NCBI RefSeq assembly: GCF_022549215.1
Contig: NZ_JAKZFC010000001.1
Span: 868,001 to 932,000 of the forward strand
Length of the DNA: 64,000 nucleotides
Direction of reading: 5' to 3'
DNA from: Solibacillus palustris
GTDB lineage: Bacteria > Bacillota > Bacilli > Bacillales_A > Planococcaceae
Positions 31,476 to 40,408 of this stretch are shown here, piece by piece (position 1 is the first letter of the stretch; each line of letters starts with the position of its first letter). Position numbers and translations under genes: made by a program. The notes below the pieces were generated by a model that saw only the letters and a list, made by a program, of their open reading frames with translations, was not told the DNA's origin and ran no database searches.

Positions 31476-32693
31476 TTGAGTAAGTTAAATCAATTTTTAT
31501 TAGGTTTATGGATAGTTTCCCTATCCGTTTTAATATTCGTTATATTGACGATGGATAATGGACATGAAATACAAGTAGTAGAGGGGCATATGAATAATGA
31601 ATCTGAGCAGGTAGCAGACGGGAAAGAAGACTCAGATGAAATTGCATCACAACCATCAATGGTTGAACAAGAGCCAGAACAAGAGCATGAACCAGAAACA
31701 GTACCAGAGCCAGAACCAGAACCGGTTCCTGTTGTTACAAAAGAGACTGTTCGATTAGCGATGATGGGGGATGTGCTGCTGCATTATCGTTTGGCGCAGT
31801 ATAAGGATTTTACATCATCCTTTGCAGCTGTTGGGTCACTGATGCAAAGCTATGATTATTTAGTAGCGAATCAGGAATCGCTCCCTGTTGGTAATAAATA
31901 TGCGCTAAGTGGCTATCCACAATTTTCAAGTCCGCCTCATATTTTACGAGATCTTCAACAGGCTGGTGTTGATATGGTGACGGTTGCGAATAATCACACA
32001 GTTGATAAGGGTGAGGGTGGTATTCGAACATTATTTGAAAATTTGGATGCACAACAGATGCCCTACGTTGGCGCATATAAGAATCAAGAAGATAAAAATA
32101 CAAAGCGCATCATTGAATTAGGCTCGATAAAGATTGGTATGCTTGCGTATACATACGGCACAAACGGTTTGTATTTACCAAAAGGCTCACCATTTATCGT
32201 AAATTATATCGATGAAACAACAATGAAATCAGATATAGAAGCTATTCGTAGTGAGGTAGATGTGCTTGTAGTTTCGATGCACTGGGGTTCTGAATATGCA
32301 TATGAAGAAAATGATTATCAGCGCACTTATGCCAAAATGTTAAATGAGGCTGGTGTGGATATTGTATTTGGTACACACCCACATGTATTGCAGCCTTATA
32401 AAAAGTGGATAAGTGAATCTCAGCATGAAACACATGTCTTTTATTCGCTAGGTAACTACTTCTCAACAATTTTAACGGTTCCAAATACAATGATTGGCGG
32501 CATTGCGAGTATGGAAATTACAAAGGAAGGCAATGTAATAACGATTAATAATCCTACAATGGATGCTACATCAGTCTTATTGGATGCTGATGGCGTGTAT
32601 CGTGTTTACCCGCTAAAGGATGTAGAGGCGCGTTCTGTGAAAAATTTAGAATGGGTGAAGCAAGTTGTTGGCTCTGAAGTAAGCGTCTATTAG
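31476..32693 (+). CDS. CapA-family (poly-gamma-glutamate capsule type) surface protein
   Basis: 405 residues from a TTG at 31476 with AGGTAGGTG upstream. An N-terminal membrane anchor (FLLGLWIVSLSVLIFVILTM) is followed by a Glu/Pro-rich spacer of EP repeats, then a PGA_cap metallophosphatase-like domain. Its motifs are MMGDVLLHYR, VANNHTVDKG, VSMHWGSEYAYEEN, GTHPHVLQPYKKW and FYSLGNYFS. CapA proteins take part in capsule polyglutamate production, but no capB/capC-like synthase is in this window. A general surface hydrolase role is therefore equally possible. It sits alone between era and recO. Confidence 0.88.
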   Translation: MSKLNQFLLGLWIVSLSVLIFVILTMDNGHEIQVVEGHMNNESEQVADGKEDSDEIASQPSMVEQEPEQEHEPETVPEPEPEPVPVVTKETVRLAMMGDVLLHYRLAQYKDFTSSFAAVGSLMQSYDYLVANQESLPVGNKYALSGYPQFSSPPHILRDLQQAGVDMVTVANNHTVDKGEGGIRTLFENLDAQQMPYVGAYKNQEDKNTKRIIELGSIKIGMLAYTYGTNGLYLPKGSPFIVNYIDETTMKSDIEAIRSEVDVLVVSMHWGSEYAYEENDYQRTYAKMLNEAGVDIVFGTHPHVLQPYKKWISESQHETHVFYSLGNYFSTILTVPNTMIGGIASMEITKEGNVITINNPTMDATSVLLDADGVYRVYPLKDVEARSVKNLEWVKQVVGSEVSVY

Positions 32694-32702
32694 CCCCTTT
32701 TA

Positions 32703-32842
32703 TCTTGCTTCAGCGAGGGTTCACCCCCCGGTGGATGTCACAGATTTTTTTTCGATCTAGCTGAGTAGTAATTTATCGAATGCAATAGATCTTGCTTTAC
32801 GAGAGTATATTGCCAAGTTTAGTAGTAATTACACCGATGCGC
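32703..32842 (+). repeat. Degenerate intergenic repeat, copy D
   Basis: Begins with half of hairpin one (CTTGCTTCAGCGAGGGTTCA), then a mutated core GGTGGATGTCACAGATTTTT. After unrelated sequence it ends in GTAATTACACCGATGCG. It lies between the capA-like gene and recO. Confidence 0.55.
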
Positions 32843-32926
32843 TATTGCTATCATTTGAAAGCAAGCTTTTAGAGTCCGAATACATTATAATGAAAACTAT
32901 GATAGTTAGTAAAGGATGTGCAAACG

Positions 32927-33700
32927 ATGCTACATAAATGGGAAGGCATCATTTTAAAAGCGCGTGCTTACGGTGAATCAAATAAAATTGTTACTCTAAT
33001 GACACGTGAAGCTGGCAAGGTAGCTTGTATGGCGCGTGGTGCAAAAAAACCAACAAGTCGATTAGCGGGGGTCACACAGCCCTTTATGCATGGTTCATTT
33101 TTGGTACAGCGAACATCTGGAATGGGGACACTACAGCAAGGTGAGCACTTTAATACGATGCGCCATATTCAAACGGATATTATGGCAACAGCCTATGCGA
33201 GCTATATTGTCGAACTTGTTGATCGCTTAGTTGAAGAGAGCGGACCAGTACCACATGCATTTGAAGTATTGCTACAAGCATTAAATGCAATTGAAGAAGG
33301 TCATGATCCTGAGGCAATTACACTATTTGTCGATTGGAAGATGCTCCCGTATGCTGGGGTACAACCAATTCTACATGCGTGTGCAGGGTGTGGTGCGGTT
33401 GATGGGGAATTTGCATTTTCATTTCCACAGGGTGGTTTTTTATGTCATCGCTGCTTCCATTTAGACCCTTATATTATCCGTTTATCACCTACTCAATTGA
33501 AGTTGATTAGAATGTTTTATACGGTGCCAATTGAACAAGTCGGAAAGCTAGAGTTAAAGCTGCAAACAAAGCAATTTATAAAAAAAATTGTTACAACAAT
33601 TTATGAAGAACAAACAGGCATTCGTCTGAAATCGCGAAATTTCATCGAGCAATTAGAGCGAACACCGCTACTACAGCCTAAACCGAAAAAAGAAGAATAA
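32927..33700 (+). CDS. recO: DNA repair protein RecO
   Basis: Recombination mediator that loads RecA with RecR/RecF. 257 residues from the ATG at 32927, placed ten bases after AAAGGA; a GTG at 32918 is too close to that site. N-terminal OB fold (GIILKARAYGESNKIVTLMT), helical domain, and four zinc-type cysteines in HACAGCGAV and FLCHRCF. Next to era as in Bacillus apart from the inserted CapA-like gene. Confidence 0.96.
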   Translation: MLHKWEGIILKARAYGESNKIVTLMTREAGKVACMARGAKKPTSRLAGVTQPFMHGSFLVQRTSGMGTLQQGEHFNTMRHIQTDIMATAYASYIVELVDRLVEESGPVPHAFEVLLQALNAIEEGHDPEAITLFVDWKMLPYAGVQPILHACAGCGAVDGEFAFSFPQGGFLCHRCFHLDPYIIRLSPTQLKLIRMFYTVPIEQVGKLELKLQTKQFIKKIVTTIYEEQTGIRLKSRNFIEQLERTPLLQPKPKKEE

Positions 33701-33707
33701 GAGATTG

Positions 33708-33735
33708 AGCCAGTCCGTTTGTACGGCTGGCTTTT
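33708..33735 (+). terminator. Terminator after recO
   Basis: AGCCAGTCCGT / ACGGCTGGCT stem with a TTTT end that runs straight into the first hairpin of repeat copy E. Confidence 0.7.
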
Positions 33736-33844
33736 AACTTGCTACAGCAAGTTAAAAGCCTCTGGCGGATGTCACAGATATTTAAAGGGTTTTTTCGAGT
33801 GTTCTCGAATAAGATCTGGACGCATTTACGCCGAGGCTTAAATG
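33732..33844 (+). repeat. Intergenic three-hairpin repeat, copy E
   Basis: First hairpin TTTTAACTTGCT / AGCAAGTTAAAA, core GCCTCTGGCGGATGTCACAG, second hairpin (AGATATTTAAAGGG, TTTTTTCGAGTGTTCTCGAA, AGATCTGGACG), third segment TTTACGCCGAGGCTTAAATG. It lies between recO and the MBL-fold gene and carries that gene's upstream open frame. Confidence 0.85.
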
Positions 33845-33861
33845 ATATGGAGGGAAGCTCA

Positions 33862-34641
33862 ATGATTCAATATCAAAACGAGCAATTGACGGTATTTCAA
33901 AGTGCGCTTTATCAAACGACATGCGCTGTAATACAAACGGAAAAAGCAATAATTATAACTGACCCAAACTGGTTGCCTCATGAAGTTGAGGTGATTAAAG
34001 CTTATGTAGAGAGCAGAATTGGAAATCGTCAACTATATGTGATTTTTACGCATAGTGATTTCGATCATATTATCGCTGCAGGGGCATTTCCGCAGGCGAT
34101 AAAAATTGCGAGTGAAGCATTTGTTAATCTTGCAGATAAGGAAAAGGTGCTCAACGATATTGTTGATTTTGATGCACAATATTATATAACTCGTGATTAT
34201 CCGATTACTTATCCAACCATTGATATTGTGATTCGACAAGATGGGCAACAGGAAGTGCTTGGTGATGCGATGTGTAGCTTTTATCTTGCACCAGGGCATA
34301 CCGAGGATGGGGTTTTTACAATTGTCGAACCCCTAGGCATAATGCTAGTAGGAGACTATTTGTCGAATGTAGAATTTCCGTTAGTTAGTAATATAGCGGA
34401 ATATGAATCGACCTTACAAAAGGCAAAGTACTTGTTAGAACAGTTTGAAGTGCATGCTTTAGTACCAGGGCATGGACAGATGACAACCGACCAATTAGAA
34501 ATGGAAAATCGTATTGAGGATTCTCAGGGTTATTTAACGAATCTACAGCAAGGTGTAAATCAAGAACACGCACTAGAAGCAAGGTATTCTTATTATCGCT
34601 CGTTAAAGGAGTTGCATGATGCGAATAAAAAAGTGCTGTAA
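33862..34641 (+). CDS. MBL-fold metallo-hydrolase
   Basis: 259 residues from the ATG at 33862, seven bases after GGAGGG. The longer open frame from 33739 runs through repeat copy E and is not real coding. Metallo-beta-lactamase fold: metal motif THSDFDH at about 67, later APGHTEDG and MLVGDYLS, and a last metal ligand in VPGHGQMT. Substrate unknown. Such proteins hydrolyse thioesters, phosphodiesters or lactones, and nothing here decides which. Its stop codon lies in the terminator hairpin shared with the EcsC-type gene. Confidence 0.88.
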   Translation: MIQYQNEQLTVFQSALYQTTCAVIQTEKAIIITDPNWLPHEVEVIKAYVESRIGNRQLYVIFTHSDFDHIIAAGAFPQAIKIASEAFVNLADKEKVLNDIVDFDAQYYITRDYPITYPTIDIVIRQDGQQEVLGDAMCSFYLAPGHTEDGVFTIVEPLGIMLVGDYLSNVEFPLVSNIAEYESTLQKAKYLLEQFEVHALVPGHGQMTTDQLEMENRIEDSQGYLTNLQQGVNQEHALEARYSYYRSLKELHDANKKVL

Positions 34642-34662
34642 GACGTTTTACAGCACTTTTTT
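34627..34662. terminator. Bidirectional terminator between MBL-fold and EcsC-type genes
   Basis: AAAAAAGTGCTGTAA / TTACAGCACTTTTTT stem, with the MBL gene stop codon inside it. Confidence 0.9.
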
Positions 34663-34665
34663 ATG

Positions 34666-35469
34666 TTAATCGATAGCCTCATTTAAACGTTCTAGTACAC
34701 GGCGTTTTCGATAAAGCATCATGCCTGCTTCGGCAATATCTTCAATCATGGATTTATTGATAAATGCTCCGAAAATCATACCGGCAATCGGAATCATTTG
34801 GAACAGCTTTTTCATTCCGAAATTGTCGCGATATGTGTAAAACACCTCTTGCCAGCCTTTTAATTGAGACATCATATTTTCACCAGAACGAGCATTTTCA
34901 AAGGTATTCGTTAGCTCTATTAAAATTTTCTCTTTTCCAACGATATCTGATGAGGCGAATTGAATACACTTGACGATAAAAACTCGTTCTTGTTTTTCAT
35001 TCGGATCGTAACCATGAATAATAGCAATTTCCTGTAAAGTTTTTAACGCAATTCCTAAAATAACAGGAATATCAATTGCTAGTGTGAAAATGCCGCCAAA
35101 GCCAGTGGAAGCACCTTGGACAGTTGCGATATTTGCGCGGCTTTTTTGCAGTTTTGCACTGAGCTCTACCATATCGCTAAGCGGCATTTGCTTGATGTCT
35201 TCAAGTGAAGTGACGTTGTGCAATGTATGCTTTTGAATATGGCGTATCGTTGATTGCTGGCTTACTAAATATTTGCCACCATTTTGAACGTAACTTACAA
35301 GTTCGTCGATTAATAAGGCGATTTTCTCATGTACAAATTTTGGTGTTAGTTTATCTAATAGTTTAAAAGGGATACGACCGAGTTTTTCCCAAAACCATAG
35401 GCCGCTTTGATCTTTCTCCCATTTTTGAATATCAGTTAAATATTGTTGTAGCTGTTGTTTAGTTTCCAC
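34666..35469 (-). CDS. EcsC family protein
   Basis: 267 residues, mostly helical. The conserved EcsC-type centre is GFGGIFTLAIDIPVILGIAL followed by KTLQEIAIIHGYDP. A C-terminal segment (IPIAGMIFGAFINKSMIEDI) follows. EcsC proteins are often linked to the EcsAB ABC transporter or membrane stress, but no ecsAB is here. The start ATG at 35469 is preceded by AGGAGGGC. Function unclear; a peripheral membrane protein is likely given its hydrophobic helices. Confidence 0.82.
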   Translation of the reverse strand: METKQQLQQYLTDIQKWEKDQSGLWFWEKLGRIPFKLLDKLTPKFVHEKIALLIDELVSYVQNGGKYLVSQQSTIRHIQKHTLHNVTSLEDIKQMPLSDMVELSAKLQKSRANIATVQGASTGFGGIFTLAIDIPVILGIALKTLQEIAIIHGYDPNEKQERVFIVKCIQFASSDIVGKEKILIELTNTFENARSGENMMSQLKGWQEVFYTYRDNFGMKKLFQMIPIAGMIFGAFINKSMIEDIAEAGMMLYRKRRVLERLNEAID

Positions 35470-35532
35470 AGTAGCCCTCCTATTGGATGCGTTTTTTACT
35501 ATACGTTTCCAAGTGAGAAAGGTTTCAAAAAG

Positions 35533-35997
35533 TTATTCGAATTGTGTTAATAGTGGTGCTACATCATTTTTTAAGTGCTCATAAAATGATGTTTCAAGCT
35601 GTAGCTGCTTATGAATGTCCTTATTTGAAAATAATGCATGAAATGTATCGATTTTTTCTTTTGAAAAACGAAAATGATGATTAAAATGCTCGCGCTGCGT
35701 ATCATCGCTTAAGTACATATAACCACGAATAATCGTATACAGCTGATTGTATTTTTGATTTGCGAGTTGATAAGCTTCGCGACTGAATTGACCGAGTGTG
35801 GTACTAGGATCATCAAATGGACGGTAGAAATCACGTGCCTCACGATAGCTTTCAAGTTTTGAATTGGCACTATATAAAATATGATGATTTGCGCGATGGT
35901 CAGGGCATTCAAAATAGAGAATAGCACATACAAGCTCGGAAATTTTATCGTATGTATCAAGTGTTTTTTTGGGAGCTTCCTTCAATTGAAAAAACAT
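35533..35997 (-). CDS. Uncharacterised helical protein, 154 residues
   Basis: Start ATG at 35997 follows GGAGGG with six-base spacing and gives MFFQLKEAPKK. A much longer frame reaching 36336 runs antisense through the HAD gene and is rejected. The product is polar and mainly alpha-helical, without signal peptide or membrane helix (for example YDKISELVCAILYFECPDHR and QLANQKYNQLYTIIRGYMYL). I do not recognise the family. It is divergent from the neighbouring HAD gene and in line with the EcsC-type gene, 63 bases away. Confidence 0.75.
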   Translation of the reverse strand: MFFQLKEAPKKTLDTYDKISELVCAILYFECPDHRANHHILYSANSKLESYREARDFYRPFDDPSTTLGQFSREAYQLANQKYNQLYTIIRGYMYLSDDTQREHFNHHFRFSKEKIDTFHALFSNKDIHKQLQLETSFYEHLKNDVAPLLTQFE

Positions 35998-36130
35998 GTA
36001 TATCCCTCCAAACGTGGTTGTCAGAAAATTATAACTTATTTTCGGGTTATATTGTTCATTTTGTTCACAAAAAATGGATAAAAAGTGTAGTAGCATAGTA
36101 ATCGGACTAAATGGAAGGGATGGTGGCATT

Positions 36131-36781
36131 GTGGAATATGAAGTTGTGTTATTTGACTTGGATGGAACGATAATCGACCCGAAAGAGGGTATTACAAAAA
36201 GTGTGCAATATGCATTAGGAAAAATGGGAGTGGCGGTGGAAAACTGTAAGGCGTTAGAAAGTTTTATCGGTCCACCTTTGCAGCAATCATTTAAAGAGCA
36301 ATTCGGTTTTAGTGACCACCAAGCAAATGAGGCCATTAGTTATTACCGAGAGCGTTATAAACCAACAGGTATTTATGAAAATACAGTTTATATAGGTATG
36401 AACGAATTATTAGCTGAACTAAAATCTGCTGGCTGTCGGTTGGCAATTGCGACATCAAAGCCAACAGTGTTTGCACAAAATATTGCAGAACACTATGATT
36501 TTGCACGTTATTTTGATGTGATCATAGGAAGTGAGTTGGATGGTTCACGTACATTAAAGGCAGAAGTAATTGAAGAGACATTGAATCAATTAGGGAACCC
36601 TGAAATCTCAAAATGTGTCATGATTGGTGACCGTAAATATGACATTATTGGTGCAAAGACAAATGATATGGAAAGTGTGGGGGTGGAGTTCGGCTATGGC
36701 TCGAAGCAAGAATTAGCCGAAGCGAATGCAACCTATATTGTGCAAACAGTAGCGCAATTACGTGACGTACTAATGAAATAA
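36131..36781 (+). CDS. HAD-family phosphatase (phosphoglycolate-phosphatase-like)
   Basis: 216 residues from the GTG at 36131, with AAGGGATGGTGG upstream; a frame from 36074 lacks a ribosome site. HAD motifs: I FDLDGTIIDP, II IATSKP, III Lys in LKAEVIEE, IV IGDRKYDIIGAK. The cap insert (FIGPPLQQSF) is of the type in phosphoglycolate phosphatase and PpaX. Likely substrates are small phosphates or pyrophosphate; the sequence alone does not decide. It converges on glyS. Confidence 0.88.
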   Translation: MEYEVVLFDLDGTIIDPKEGITKSVQYALGKMGVAVENCKALESFIGPPLQQSFKEQFGFSDHQANEAISYYRERYKPTGIYENTVYIGMNELLAELKSAGCRLAIATSKPTVFAQNIAEHYDFARYFDVIIGSELDGSRTLKAEVIEETLNQLGNPEISKCVMIGDRKYDIIGAKTNDMESVGVEFGYGSKQELAEANATYIVQTVAQLRDVLMK

Positions 36782-36790
36782 ACGTAAAAA

Positions 36791-36823
36791 GAAGCTGTTC
36801 TCCGCAAATGGGGAACAGCTTCT
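36791..36823. terminator. Bidirectional terminator between HAD gene and glyS
   Basis: GAAGCTGTTCTCC / GGGGAACAGCTTC stem between the two convergent genes. Confidence 0.85.
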
Positions 36824-36834
36824 TGTGGTTTAGT

Positions 36835-38223
36835 TTAGAATTGTAAATGCTTCTCGATATAAGCTTTTACATCAGCGATCGGCATGCGTGTTTGTTCCAT
36901 TGAATCGCGGTGGCGTACTGTTACTTGTCCATCTTCTTTTGAGTCGAAGTCGTAAGTGATACAGAATGGTGTACCTATTTCGTCTTGACGACGGTAGCGT
37001 TTACCGATTGATTGAGATTCATCAAAATCAACTGGGAATGCTTTACGTAATTCAGCCCATACGTCGCCAGCTTCTTCTGATAATTTTTTTGATAATGGTA
37101 ATACCGCTGCTTTGAATGGTGCTAGAGCAGGGTGGAAGCGTAATACTGTACGTGTATCGTCGCCTTCTAATTGCTCTTCTTCGTAAGCGTCGCATAAGAA
37201 TGCTAACGTTACACGGTCAGCGCCTAAAGATGGCTCGATGCAGTATGGTACATAACGTTCGTTTGTTATTGGATCAATGTAAGTGAAATCTTCGCCTGAG
37301 TGCTCCATATGTTGTTTTAAGTCGAAATCTGTACGGTCTGCGATACCCCATAATTCGCCCCAACCGAATGGGAAGCGGAATTCGATATCAGTTGTTGCGT
37401 TCGAGTAGTGAGATAACTCATCATCTTCGTGGTCACGTAAACGCATAGAATCTTCTTTCATGCCTAAGTTTAGTAACCAATCTTTACAGAAGTTTTTCCA
37501 GTAAGTGTGCCATTCTAAGTCTTCACCTGGCTTACAGAAGAATTCTAATTCCATTTGTTCGAATTCACGTGTACGGAATGTGAAGTTACCTGGTGTAATT
37601 TCGTTACGGAATGATTTACCAACTTGTGCGATACCAAATGGCGTACGTTTACGCATTGAACGTTGAACATTTTTAAAGTTAACGAAAATCCCTTGTGCTG
37701 TTTCAGGACGTAGGTAAATTTCATTTGATGAAGATTCTGTTACACCTTGGTGTGTTTTGAACATTAAGTTGAATTGACGGATGTCAGTGAAATCGATTTT
37801 ACCGCAGTCTGGACAAGCTACTTCTAGCTCTTCCATTTTGGCTTTCATTTGGTCGAATGTCATACCATCAACGATAATTTCTTTACCTGTTTTTGTTAAT
37901 GAAGCATCTTCAATTAATTTGTCGGCACGGTGACGCGCTTTACATGCTTTACAGTCAATCATTGGGTCATTAAAGTTACCAACGTGACCAGAAGCAACCC
38001 AAGCTTTAGGATTCATTAAAATTGCTGAGTCAAGACCTACATTGTGTTCAGATTCTTGAACGAATTTTTGCCACCATGCTTTTTTAACGTTGTTTTTTAA
38101 TTCCACACCTAGTGGACCGTAATCCCAAGTGTTTGCTAAACCGCCGTAAATTTCAGAACCTGGGAATACGAAGCCACGGTGTTTTGCTAAAGATACGATT
38201 GTTTCCATTGATTTTTCTGCCAT
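36835..38223 (-). CDS. glyS: Glycyl-tRNA synthetase, single-chain class II (alpha2 type)
   Basis: Charges tRNA-Gly with glycine. The 462-residue homodimer-type enzyme is distinct from the alpha2beta2 GlyQ/GlyS of Bacillus subtilis. Class II motif 2 is in [21 protein letters not shown] (FRNE). [18 protein letters not shown] lies further on, motif 3 in EPSLGADR, and a C-terminal anticodon-binding domain follows (from about 365). A four-Cys insert (DCKACKAR and ACPDCGK) could bind zinc. Translation starts at the ATG after AGGAGGAA; the leader is a glycine T-box. Confidence 0.96.
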   Translation of the reverse strand: MAEKSMETIVSLAKHRGFVFPGSEIYGGLANTWDYGPLGVELKNNVKKAWWQKFVQESEHNVGLDSAILMNPKAWVASGHVGNFNDPMIDCKACKARHRADKLIEDASLTKTGKEIIVDGMTFDQMKAKMEELEVACPDCGKIDFTDIRQFNLMFKTHQGVTESSSNEIYLRPETAQGIFVNFKNVQRSMRKRTPFGIAQVGKSFRNEITPGNFTFRTREFEQMELEFFCKPGEDLEWHTYWKNFCKDWLLNLGMKEDSMRLRDHEDDELSHYSNATTDIEFRFPFGWGELWGIADRTDFDLKQHMEHSGEDFTYIDPITNERYVPYCIEPSLGADRVTLAFLCDAYEEEQLEGDDTRTVLRFHPALAPFKAAVLPLSKKLSEEAGDVWAELRKAFPVDFDESQSIGKRYRRQDEIGTPFCITYDFDSKEDGQVTVRHRDSMEQTRMPIADVKAYIEKHLQF

Positions 38224-38575
38224 GAAAAATTCCTCCTAAATAAATAATCTATTGTGCCTCTGCATCATTGCTTCCAGAGGCTTATCTATATTCATCAAAT
38301 GGCTAAGCAATTGGATGGATATAGATAAAAAGCACCCGTCTCCGGGCACAGAAGCTATGCCCGGGGACGAGTGCGTCAAATGTGATTTACCCGCGGTTCC
38401 ACCCCGCTTGTTTTTATGTAAAATAAAAACCTCTTTAAAAAAATAGCTCGGGGGTGCCGTTTCTCAAATCCAATTGTAGGCTTACACTATCCCTACTCGC
38501 TTGTGTTAGAATTGATACTTATTATTCCCGTCATCGCTTACATATAAAATTAAATGTTAGAACAACTTTTTCGTT
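38224..38575 (-). promoter_or_regulatory. Glycine T-box riboswitch of glyS
   Basis: Leader on the minus strand. The T-box core GGTGGAACCGCGG is at 38391-38403, followed by a GC-rich terminator (38331-38374, stem around a CTTCTG loop) and T run. Stem I carries GCGATGACGGGAA and AGTAGGGATAGTGTAAGCC elements. A GGC codon at 38456-38458 lies in the probable specifier loop, matching glycine. Uncharged tRNA-Gly would stabilise the antiterminator and switch on glyS. Confidence 0.9.
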
Positions 38576-38582
38576 CGCTCAT

Positions 38583-38611
38583 ATTGTAACAAAAGATTCT
38601 TTTCTTCGCAA
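38583..38611 (-). promoter_or_regulatory. Probable sigma-A promoter of the T-box-glyS transcript
   Basis: Minus-strand -35 TTGCGA (38611-38606), 17-base spacer, -10 TACAAT (38588-38583), placed just upstream of the T-box. Confidence 0.65.
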
Positions 38612-38660
38612 TATAGAACAATATAGTATATAATAATTAAGGAATAAGTATAACATTATT

Positions 38661-39308
38661 TTGAAGCGGGTGAGTCTAATAGAACTCAATAAACGTCAAG
38701 ATGCGATCTTGCAAATTGTAAAAGAAAACGGCCCTATTACGGGTGAGCATATAGCTGAGCGCCTCGGTTTAACACGTGCAACTTTGCGACCGGATTTAGC
38801 AATATTGACAATGGCGGGATTTTTAGATGCGCGACCAAGAGTCGGCTATTTTTATGCGGGGAAAAAAAATGCAGTTGTATTAACGGAGTCAATGCTTAAC
38901 TTAAAAGTAAAAGATTTTCAAGCATCTCCTGTAGTCGTATTTGACCAAATGACGGTTTACGATGCGATTATTCATATGTTTTCAGAAGATGTCGGAACAC
39001 TATTTGTCATTGATCGTGATGAAATCTTGCAAGGTGTATTATCGCGTAAAGACTTGTTACGCTCAAGTATCGGTTCTCAAGATTTAAATAAAATCCCTGT
39101 GCATATGATTATGACACGTATGCCAAACATTGCCTATTGCAAGAATTCAGATACCTTAGTTGATGCAGCTAAAAAACTAATTGAACGTGCAATTGACTCG
39201 ATGCCAGTTGTTAAAGAAACAGAAGCAGGAGTTCAAGTTATTGGTCGAGTGACAAAGACAAATATTACTCGTGCCTTTATTTCTTTGGCAGAAACTCATG
39301 ATTTATAG
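38661..39308 (+). CDS. ccpN: Catabolite repressor CcpN
   Basis: CcpA-independent transcription repressor of gluconeogenesis (in Bacillus subtilis it controls gapB and pckA). 215 residues: helix-turn-helix with NKRQDAILQIVKENGPITGE and LGLTRATLRPDLAILTMAGF, then two CBS domains that bind nucleotides. The start is uncertain: TTG at 38661, or GTG at 38670, which matches the Bacillus N-terminus better; neither has a strong ribosome site. The partner gene pdrP follows after seven bases, the usual order. Confidence 0.93.
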   Translation: MKRVSLIELNKRQDAILQIVKENGPITGEHIAERLGLTRATLRPDLAILTMAGFLDARPRVGYFYAGKKNAVVLTESMLNLKVKDFQASPVVVFDQMTVYDAIIHMFSEDVGTLFVIDRDEILQGVLSRKDLLRSSIGSQDLNKIPVHMIMTRMPNIAYCKNSDTLVDAAKKLIERAIDSMPVVKETEAGVQVIGRVTKTNITRAFISLAETHDL

Positions 39309-39315
39309 GTGAACT

Positions 39316-40131
39316 ATGAAAAAGATTACGATATTCGTTGTTTCGGACTCAGTCGGTGAAACAGGGGAAGCGGCAGCAAAGGCAGCGGTTAGCCAATTTC
39401 GTCCAAATTTTGAGAATGTAAGAATTCGCAAGTTTCCTCACATTAATAATCAAGAGTTGTTAGAAAAGATTGTTCATATTGCGGTATTAAATGAAGCGAC
39501 TATTGTTTTTACATTGGTTTCTAGGGAGATGCGTAGGGAAATGCGGGAGCTCGCACAACTGCATCAAATTTCAGCTATCGATTTATTAGGCTCGATGATG
39601 GATTTAATCGAATCATCAACAGGGGAAGAGCCACTACAAAGACCTGGTCTTGTACATAAACTTGATGATGATTATTTCAAAAAAATTGAAGCGATTGAAT
39701 TTGCAGTGAAATATGATGATGGGCAGGACCCACGTGGGATTCCATTAGCTGATATTGTATTGATTGGAGTTTCGCGTACATCTAAAACGCCGCTCTCTCA
39801 ATATTTAGCTCATAAGAGTTATAAAGTTGCGAATGTACCACTTGTGCCTGAAGTAACACCACCAGAAGAATTGATGCAAATCGATCCGAAAAAATGCTTC
39901 GGTTTAGTCATCACGCCAGAAAAATTAAACAATATTCGAAAAGAACGTCTCATTACACTTGGTCTTACAGAAGATGCCTTTTATGCGCAACAGGCACGAA
40001 TTGAGCAAGAAATTAGCTATTTTTATAGTATTGTTGATAAAATAGGGTGTCAGGCAATCGATGTTACAAATCGTGCGGTTGAAGAAACGGCTCATAAAAT
40101 TATTGATTTATATGAACGAGAATATAAATAA
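39316..40131 (+). CDS. pdrP: Pyruvate, phosphate dikinase regulatory protein (PDRP/YqfL)
   Basis: Bifunctional kinase/phosphorylase of the DUF299 family. In plants it turns PPDK off and on; in bacteria it acts on PPDK or PEP synthase, and in Bacillus YqfL modulates CcpN. 271 residues with VVSDSVGETGEA near the start, P-loop GVSRTSKTPLS and a conserved QDPRGIPLADIVLIG segment just before it. Overlapped operon with ccpN. Confidence 0.95.
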   Translation: MKKITIFVVSDSVGETGEAAAKAAVSQFRPNFENVRIRKFPHINNQELLEKIVHIAVLNEATIVFTLVSREMRREMRELAQLHQISAIDLLGSMMDLIESSTGEEPLQRPGLVHKLDDDYFKKIEAIEFAVKYDDGQDPRGIPLADIVLIGVSRTSKTPLSQYLAHKSYKVANVPLVPEVTPPEELMQIDPKKCFGLVITPEKLNNIRKERLITLGLTEDAFYAQQARIEQEISYFYSIVDKIGCQAIDVTNRAVEETAHKIIDLYEREYK

Positions 40132-40136
40132 CTTCG

Positions 40137-40174
40137 AAAACCACCTCGAAAAATATTTTGTGAGGAGGTTTTTT
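40137..40174 (+). terminator. Terminator after pdrP
   Basis: AACCACCTC / GAGGAGGTT stem, then TTTT. The remaining bases to 40408 are AT-rich leader of dnaG with no other supported feature. Confidence 0.8.
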
Positions 40175-40408
40175 AAGGTTTTAAGCGAAACAATAAAAGA
40201 CACTATATATGTAGAAATTTTATAATTCTATATCTGGTTGTTATCGTTTTCTCAAAAAAATATAGCAGTATAAGCCTTTTTGTTTTATAATAATAAAATT
40301 GTGGTAAAAATATTAATTATAGGGAAGTTACAATAATTATTCTTAAAAAATTTGTCGAAATTTAGAGGATTTTTGTAATAAGTCTCGAAATATTTAGATG
40401 GTGATAAA

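Noticed and set aside
33739-33861. Longer start for the MBL-fold hydrolase
   Set aside because: This part is repeat copy E; the proper ribosome site is before 33862.
35998-36336. N-terminal extension of the 154-residue minus-strand protein, antisense to the HAD gene
   Set aside because: The ribosome site GGAGGG is directly before the ATG at 35997, and the extension is coding sequence of the opposite gene.
38252-38446. 64-codon plus-strand frame upstream of glyS
   Set aside because: It lies inside the T-box leader and has no ribosome site.
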